Shown piece after piece: positions 58,529 to 64,000 of a DNA stretch of 64,000 nucleotides. Location of the stretch: positions 58,318,597-58,382,596 of the forward strand of contig CM065303.1 of assembly GCA_032871835.1 (NCBI GenBank), read 5' to 3'. The position numbers and the translations under genes are program-made. Under the pieces are notes generated by a model. That model did not search any database. It was not told where the DNA came from and saw nothing but the letters and a program-made list of their open reading frames with translations. The DNA is from Dipteronia dyeriana. Taxonomy: Eukaryota > Streptophyta > Magnoliopsida > Sapindales > Sapindaceae. Each line of letters starts with the position of its first letter. The stretch's first letter is position 1.

Positions 58529-61470
58529 TTTTTTTTTCAGAACAAAACAGATAAAGAGAATTAAACAGACCTATCCAACTGGACTAGCCTCTCCACGCAG
58601 GGAGGGCAGGAATCCATCCGATAACGATTACTCTCGTTAGACACATCCAATTTAGCTAACTTATGAGCCAATGAGTTACCGCTTCTCAAAATGTGATTAA
58701 CACCACAACTAGGAAACTTTTCCAGTAGGGTATTGATCATACTTATGATGGAGCCAACATCAGCATGAGAGCAAGTTTTACTGTTGACAAGCTCAATAAC
58801 TTGTTAAGAATCGAATTCAACCAGAAAAAAGAACCAAACCAGAGTACACAGCTAACTGTACCCCTTTCCAAATCGCTAAGGCTTCTGCTACCAGAGGGTC
58901 ATACATAGCCTGAAGCTTGAGAGAGGCCGCAACTTTAACCATCCCATCCTTATCTCGGATCATAATCCCCAATCCTACAATTGGCTCATTATACCAGGTA
59001 GTCGCGTCAGTATTCATCTTTCAAGCTTCTTCATTAGGAGGCGGCCACTTAGTCACCGTACCACCCTTCTTAGCTTTCGGCCTACAGCTTGTCTGAGTCG
59101 CCTGCCATTCATCCAAAAAGCTGGAAGCCCACTCAACCACATTTTCTTCGACATTCAAACCAATGTTATGAACCATCTGATTTTTATCAAACCAAATTTT
59201 CCAAAAAAACAACACAAAGAAGATCCAATTGGAGCGAAGAGAGATGCTTAAGGCAAATAATCATGAAATCGAAAAAGTACAACTCATCATTCAGTTTTAA
59301 ATAATTCAAAGACAAGAAATTCTCTCTAACCTTTGCGATAATCCGACAACCCCATAAAGCACGGACCACCGTTTCCAGTCGATGGAAGCAATGGGGATAG
59401 ATTCCGTTAGAGGGCACCCCTCGTTTAGCAAGAGAAGAAAGATGGGCAACCATTGATGACAAGTACGCAACATAAAAATCTTAATTTTTGATGGAACATT
59501 GCGACACCAAATGCCTTTCCACCATGACGACAACTTATCACTGTCCGAAGAACTAGGCATAGAAGAAAGATATCTACCCACGTGGTAACCAATTTTACTT
59601 GAATATCTCCCATTCTTTTCAAAGTGCCAAACTAAAAAACCCTCCTGGTCACTAGACGAAGGAGGAATGGCCATAATTAATTGCACATCATCATCCAAAA
59701 AAATATTTTGCAACTTTTCAAAGTTCCAATCCCCTGAATCTGTTTTAAGGGAATCGACTGTTGAATTAACATCCAAATTTGGAGGAGAGATGATCTTGAA
59801 AGACGAAGGTCTAGGAATCCATTTGTCCTTATAGATTCGCACAACATTACCCTTCCCAATTCGCCACAGCGAACCCCCCCTTCAATAATCCCCCGACCCC
59901 AACACAAACCTTGCCAGATCAGCGATCCCTTAGATTTCGGATTGGCTTCCATGAAGGAAGAATCTGGGAAATAGCAATTTTTAAGCAATCTTCCGACTAA
60001 GGAATTCAGGTTCTTGATGATTCTCCAACACTGTTTTGTAATGTGGGCCCGATTAAAAACTTCCAAATCTTGAAAACCTATCCCCCCATCCTTTTTTGGA
60101 ACACACATTTTTTGCCAACTACACCAATGCAATTTCACCCGTTCATCCGCATTACCCCACCAAAATCGGTTACACATATTATGAAGCTCAGATACCAGAA
60201 CTTTAGGGATACGAAATAAGCTCATCATGTAAGACGAGATGGCTTGAATCACAGCCTTTAGAAGAACTTCTTTACCACCAATCCATAGCAATTTCCCCTT
60301 CCACCCATATATCTTATCCTAGACCCGATCTTTAATACTGTTAAAAAGACGTCTCTTGTTCTTACAATTCAAATTGGGAAGTCCTAGGTACCGCTCATGG
60401 CATTTCACATGACAAACCCCAATCAAACTCGTTAATTTGTCCCCCTCTGACCATTGAACCGACCTACTGAAACACATAGCAGATTTACCATAATTAATTG
60501 CCTGACCGGAGGCTGCCACATACTCTTCCAGGATTCTTCGAATGGATTGACAATCAGAATTAGTAGCTTTTGAGAAAAGCAGACTGTCGTCTGCGAAGAA
60601 AAGGTGGGAGATACAAGGGCCCTCCCGCTTACAGTAAAAACCTGAGAGGGAATTATTAATCATTGCATAGTTAATCATATTTGATAATCCTTCGGCACAC
60701 AAAATAAATAAAAAAAGGAGACAGATGATCTCATTGCCGAAGACCTCAGGATGGTTTAATCAAGCCACAGACTTCCCCATTTATGACAAAAGAAAAGGAG
60801 ACAGTTGATACACAATTCATCATCTTCGCAACCCACTGCCCATAAAAACCCAGCTTGCGCATCATCGTATCCAGAAACGTCCATTCCACCCGATCATAAG
60901 CTTTCATCATATCCAGTTTTATTGCAAAAGATCCCATTTTCCATTTTCTATTCCTAATTGCATGAAGACATTCGAAACCAATCAAAGCATTATCTATAAT
61001 TAATCTCCCAGGGATGAAAGCACTTTGAGATTTAGAGATCACATCATCTATAACCATCCGTAATCTACTAACCAAAGCCTTAGCAACTATTTTATAAATA
61101 ACATTGCATAAACTGATCGGTCTGAATTCCTTAATCTGTTTCGGGTTTCTAACTTTCGGGATGAGGACAATCAGAGTACTATTAATATCCTCCATGGAAA
61201 TTCCATCGTTAAGACAATGCAAGCAAGCCGCAGTTACCTTATGCCCAACAATATCCCAATTTTTTTGATAGAACATCCTCGACATACCATCCGGACCCGG
61301 AGTCTTATTTGGAGATATCAAGAAGGTTGTAATACGAACTTCTTCGGTACTAAAGGGATGGTCTAGAATAGCTGCCTTACACGGAGATAAGCGAGGTTGA
61401 ACTCTATCAATTACCTGATTCATGATTTCTTAGAAACCTGATTCGACTGAAACAACTCTGAGAAGTACTG
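58529..61470 (-). mobile_element. LINE (L1-type) retrotransposon, 5' truncated
   Basis: Minus-strand element ending in a poly-A tail (poly-T at 58529-58537). Endonuclease is absent: the element begins within the segment just before the RT. Coding detail is given in the pseudogene entry. The 5' boundary near 61470 meets a GGGGAT-rich repeat. I could not identify a target duplication. Confidence 0.8.
58560..61423 (-). pseudogene. LINE reverse transcriptase-RNase H polyprotein, broken
   Basis: Order on the minus strand: pre-RT (NKTPGPDGMSRMFYQKNW), RT with FRPISLCNVIYKIVAKAL, SAFIPGRLIIDN, KLDMMKAYDRVEW (catalytic D) and, after a break near 60740, HLFFADDSLLF (F-A-D-D). These are followed by the post-RT segment (CHERYLGLPNLN; WIGGKEVLLKAVIQAISSYM), zf-RVT (VPSKIKIFMLRTCHQWLP), and an RNase H domain from MNTDATTW (D) through VAEALAIWKG (E). 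Stops near 60317 and 59020 and a frameshift near 59840 disable it. A C-terminal RNase H supports a plant L1 clade. Confidence 0.88.
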
Positions 61471-61472
61471 TA

Positions 61473-61740
61473 TCTAGAGATGACCATTTTTTCCCGGGGC
61501 CCCAAACCCCTGCTCCCCCATCCCCATTTGGGGGAAAATGGGGAAATGGTGGGGGATGTGAATGACTTTTAATCCAATATTTAAATAGGGTTGGGGATGG
61601 GGGGGATCCATCTTCATCCCCATTTCTCCATTTCCTCCACGAATTCTTAGAAATGGGGATGGGGATGGGGATGGGGATGGGGTTGGGGTTAGGTGCCTCT
61701 ATCCCCATTTCCATATTTCTCCCAAATATTATAATATTAT
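61473..61740. repeat. GGGGAT-rich repeat, copy 2
   Basis: Begins TAGAGATGACCATTTTTTCC, then runs of CCCCAT and a GGGGAT x4 tandem (61653-61680). Related to 44638-44870. Its start coincides with the 5' end of the truncated LINE. Confidence 0.4.
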
Positions 61741-62225
61741 ATAAAAATATATTAATATATATTTTTACTATTTTTATTTTACTAACTATATATATATATA
61801 TATATATAAAATAGAATCCACAAGACAAAATATAGTACAACAAGAAGCATATGGAATAAATAGAGATAATAATCAAATAGCAATAATGATTAACATACAA
61901 CAATAGCAATGGTCCTTAAAGTACGTGACGTTGTTACACCAAAGTTATTCCTCAATAAAGCTGTGATAAGCAAAATTGATAGGGAAAAGTCTTGGTTTTC
62001 AGCCTATATACTCAGACCAGATAACAGATAATAATAGTGCATAAAGAGATAATAAGAGTAATAGTGTTCTTACTATGCTTACAGATCACAGGTCTGACAG
62101 CAATGATGATATACAAATAGAAATAAGTCTCTTAAATTATTGATGTAGTTCAGAAATATACAGTAGGAGGAAAAGAAGAGAGATAGTTGCTACGTAGAGC
62201 AATTGGAGATAGAAGATGATCAAAT
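61741..62225. other. Non-coding interval
   Basis: (TA)n at 61788-61807, then AT-rich sequence that on the minus strand lies downstream of the pararetrovirus-like promoter and may be its leader. No tRNA-Met primer site is visible in it. Confidence 0.4.
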
Positions 62226-62258
62226 TGAACTCCCTTTGTTTAAATGGAAGAAGCAACA

Positions 62259-62405
62259 TATTTATAATAAGAAATAAACCCTAGTAAACCGTCGGTAAAC
62301 TATGGTTGAGTTACTTTTGTTTGTCGGTAACTGTGGTTGAGTTAAGTTGCTTTTGTCAACTGTGGTTGAGTTACTTTTGCTTGTCGGTAACTGTGGTTGA
62401 GTTAC
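62259..62405 (-). promoter_or_regulatory. Pararetrovirus-like promoter: TATA box and four upstream motifs
   Basis: Minus-strand TATAAATA at 62266-62259. Upstream of it (62298-62405) are four copies of GTAACTCAACCACAGTT or a one- to two-base variant, spaced ~29-31 bp apart. Placement after the last ORF matches the genomic promoter position in Caulimoviridae. Function is inferred. Confidence 0.45.
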
Positions 62406-62575
62406 TTTAAGTCTCTTTCTTTCTTCTTTCAATCTCTTTGTCGGAGGCGTCTCATTCTTTGTCGGGGATAAGATTCCCAATAGAATCAGCCAATCAGTCA
62501 TGGCCAAAATACGTTGATGGGTCCTGGCTGTCGAATGGGTCATTGTCTGATCCTGCAGATCCAGCCTGTGACATA

Positions 62576-63916
62576 CTAGCCATAGTATTCTTCATTTCTT
62601 CGGCTATTCTCATCAGGGGAAAAAGCAGCAGCAATTCTGGTCTGGTTCTGAGATTTGGCTATTAAAAAGTTGGATTGGTCGTTTGCTTTTGAAATACAAA
62701 AGGTTGGATTGTTTGCCAACCATTTGGTAACTTTGTCCTTTCCTAAATTGGCAAGATTCATGCCACTCCACCATTTTATTTTTACTTGTCGACCGAAATA
62801 AGGAACATTTACATTTCCAATTAATTTTTCTTGGATGGAATATTCCAACATGAGAATCCAAGTCAAATTAAATTGGACAAAAAATAAAAATAAGTCTGGG
62901 TAGAATTCCTAGGTGTCTGGTCTTTCAACATTTGCTACTCAGTGGGAATAGCTTTCTTTGACTAGAGGGGGAAGAAATTCAATGATAGGGCCATATTTGT
63001 CCTACCATTCTAGGAACCAATATGGTAAATCAATAAGGAAGTTTTTGTCAAAGTACAGAAACCAGGAAAGAGAGTTTCCAGGGTTCTGACCATATAAAAA
63101 TTTGGTCCAAGCATCCCTGTAATCCCAATATGAGAAATCAGAGATGTGAAAAATTTTGCTGAAGTTTCTGGTCGTATTTGGGTTACCACCCCATTATTCT
63201 AGGGTGATAATTTTGCAGATCTTTATTTTTCTGAAAATTAATTTTTCATTGTCAACTTTGTCAAAAACATCTGAGATAAATATGGAATCAGTGTCCGAAA
63301 GAATGAATTCATAAAAAATATGTCTTTTCGTCAGGTCCTCAGGGATTCTGCCAAAAAGAGGGTTGATGAGTTCATCTGCCAACCTTTTTGGTTCCTTGAA
63401 GTAATGGTCTTCTAAATAGGGATCTTCCAAAACAAAAAATCTGTCAAAGAATGGTTTGTTGATATAAGAATATGTCAGATGGTTGATTTTTGGAAGGGCT
63501 GTAGCTTGTGATTGGGCCTGTATTTGGGCCAAATTTTGTTGGGTCTGTATTTTGTCTTGCTTATTGGAATGTGGGCTGATATTGGATGACAGGACTTTCT
63601 TGAAAGGAACACTGTCAATAGCTAGTGGGGAAAAAGGGTTATTTGTGTGGACTGGGCTTTGACTGGGACTTCGGCTAGATGATGGCCCAGCTGGGGGTAA
63701 AGGTGGAAAGGTGATGGGTAATTGGTCAGGAGATCTGGGTTGTGAAATCATAGATATTGCATATTTGTCTTTGTGGCTTCCTCTGGGAGAGGATTGATAA
63801 GCCGATGATGATGATAAGTCTGACCTTTCAGGTCTTTTGTCAAATAAGTCAAATAAGTCAGGCTTGGAACCTCTGCCACCAGGGCTTCGGCCTCATCTGC
63901 CTCGATTACTGGTCAT
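62576..63916 (-). pseudogene. Second ORF of endogenous pararetrovirus-like element, five in-frame stops
   Basis: One frame of ~446 codons from ATG 63916-63914 to a stop at 62576, broken by TGA 63895-63893, TAA 63196-63194, TAG 63004-63002, TGA 62941-62939 and TAG 62911-62909, with no frameshift. The N-terminal third is Ser/Pro-rich; the rest is rich in aromatic residues with several Trp. The layout (ORF directly after an RT polyprotein, start codon overlapping its stop) fits florendovirus-type endogenous Caulimoviridae, whose downstream ORF has no known function. A plant retroelement-associated gene is the alternative. I give no function. Confidence 0.5.
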
Positions 63917-64000
63917 TTTTTCCCTGTAAAAATTCTCGGGTCAGAAAGTCAAGGAGACTATTTTCTGATCTTTTTATATATTCTATGTCAAAATCAAATG
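63906..64000 (-). pseudogene. C-terminus of reverse transcriptase-RNase H polyprotein (pararetrovirus-like), partial
   Basis: The last ~30 codons of a minus-strand frame entering from beyond the window: FDIEYIKRSENSLLDFLTRE, then a few residues and TAA at 63908-63906. The (I/V)-E-Y/H-I-K-G...N-x-L-x-D-F-L-T/S-R-E pattern is the end of the RNase H domain in Caulimoviridae polyproteins and some Ty3 elements. Its stop overlaps the ATG of the next ORF (ATGACCAGTAA). Whether the rest of the polyprotein is intact cannot be seen. Confidence 0.55.

Noticed and set aside
61430..61909. 159-codon minus-strand frame with Pro/Ile repeats
   Set aside because: The repeats come from tandem GGGGAT; no domain, and it spans a repeat boundary.
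62262..62543. 93-codon minus-strand frame after the pararetrovirus-like ORF
   Set aside because: Its C-terminal half is the translated tandem promoter motif; not a credible protein.

Overview
The window is nuclear DNA from a flowering plant, most likely a eudicot. It is AT-rich, has plant-type spliced exons, and is dominated by plant transposable-element families. I cannot name the species. Only one host gene looks intact: a three-exon glutamate decarboxylase (GAD) on the minus strand at 50999-52775, with a readable frame, consensus splice sites and a C-terminal calmodulin-binding tail. Almost everything else is transposon, retrotransposon or endogenous-virus sequence, often nested.

Layout. 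1-4175: minus-strand LINE 3' part, split by a complete non-autonomous LTR retrotransposon (686-3624, 5-bp target duplication GAAAG). 5515-14965: LTR-like debris carrying two DNA transposons. One is a 5.4-kb Mutator-like element with ~80-bp terminal inverted repeats lodged in a (TA)n tract (about 5794-11208). The other is a Pack-MULE-like element with ~44-bp near-perfect TIRs and a 9-bp duplication (12162-13901). 17515-20420: second complete copy of the non-autonomous LTR family (duplication CATAC). 20449-22433: a MITE-like element, an exon-like fragment and a lone MULE arm. 23880-28506: a second Mutator-like element with a truncated minus-strand transposase and CATGTAAC minisatellites. 30361-43854: a 13.5-kb Ty3/gypsy element of Tat type (gag, PR, RT, RNase H, second RNase H, integrase) with an antisense gene between pol and the 3' LTR; that gene is interrupted by a solo LTR (38117-39763, duplication CTTTG). 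44638-50800: degraded LTR sequence, a hAT MITE inside a transposon-protein pseudogene, and a TIR element with a GC-rich core. 50999-52775: GAD. 54880-57650: decayed hAT transposase followed by a 49-bp minisatellite (57690-58515). 58529-61470: 5'-truncated LINE on the minus strand. 62259-64000: the 3' part of an endogenous pararetrovirus-like element on the minus strand, with the end of a reverse-transcriptase polyprotein, a second ORF with five in-frame stops but no frameshift, and a TATA box with tandem motifs.

The most unusual structures are the paired minisatellites in the two Mutator-like elements. In both, a lone N-terminal transposase portion sits between two blocks of short repeats; in the first element these are palindromic (GTTGGGAATTCC-type) and end in a 33-bp-arm hairpin. 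All similarity statements are by eye. Family names come from recalled motifs, not from searches.
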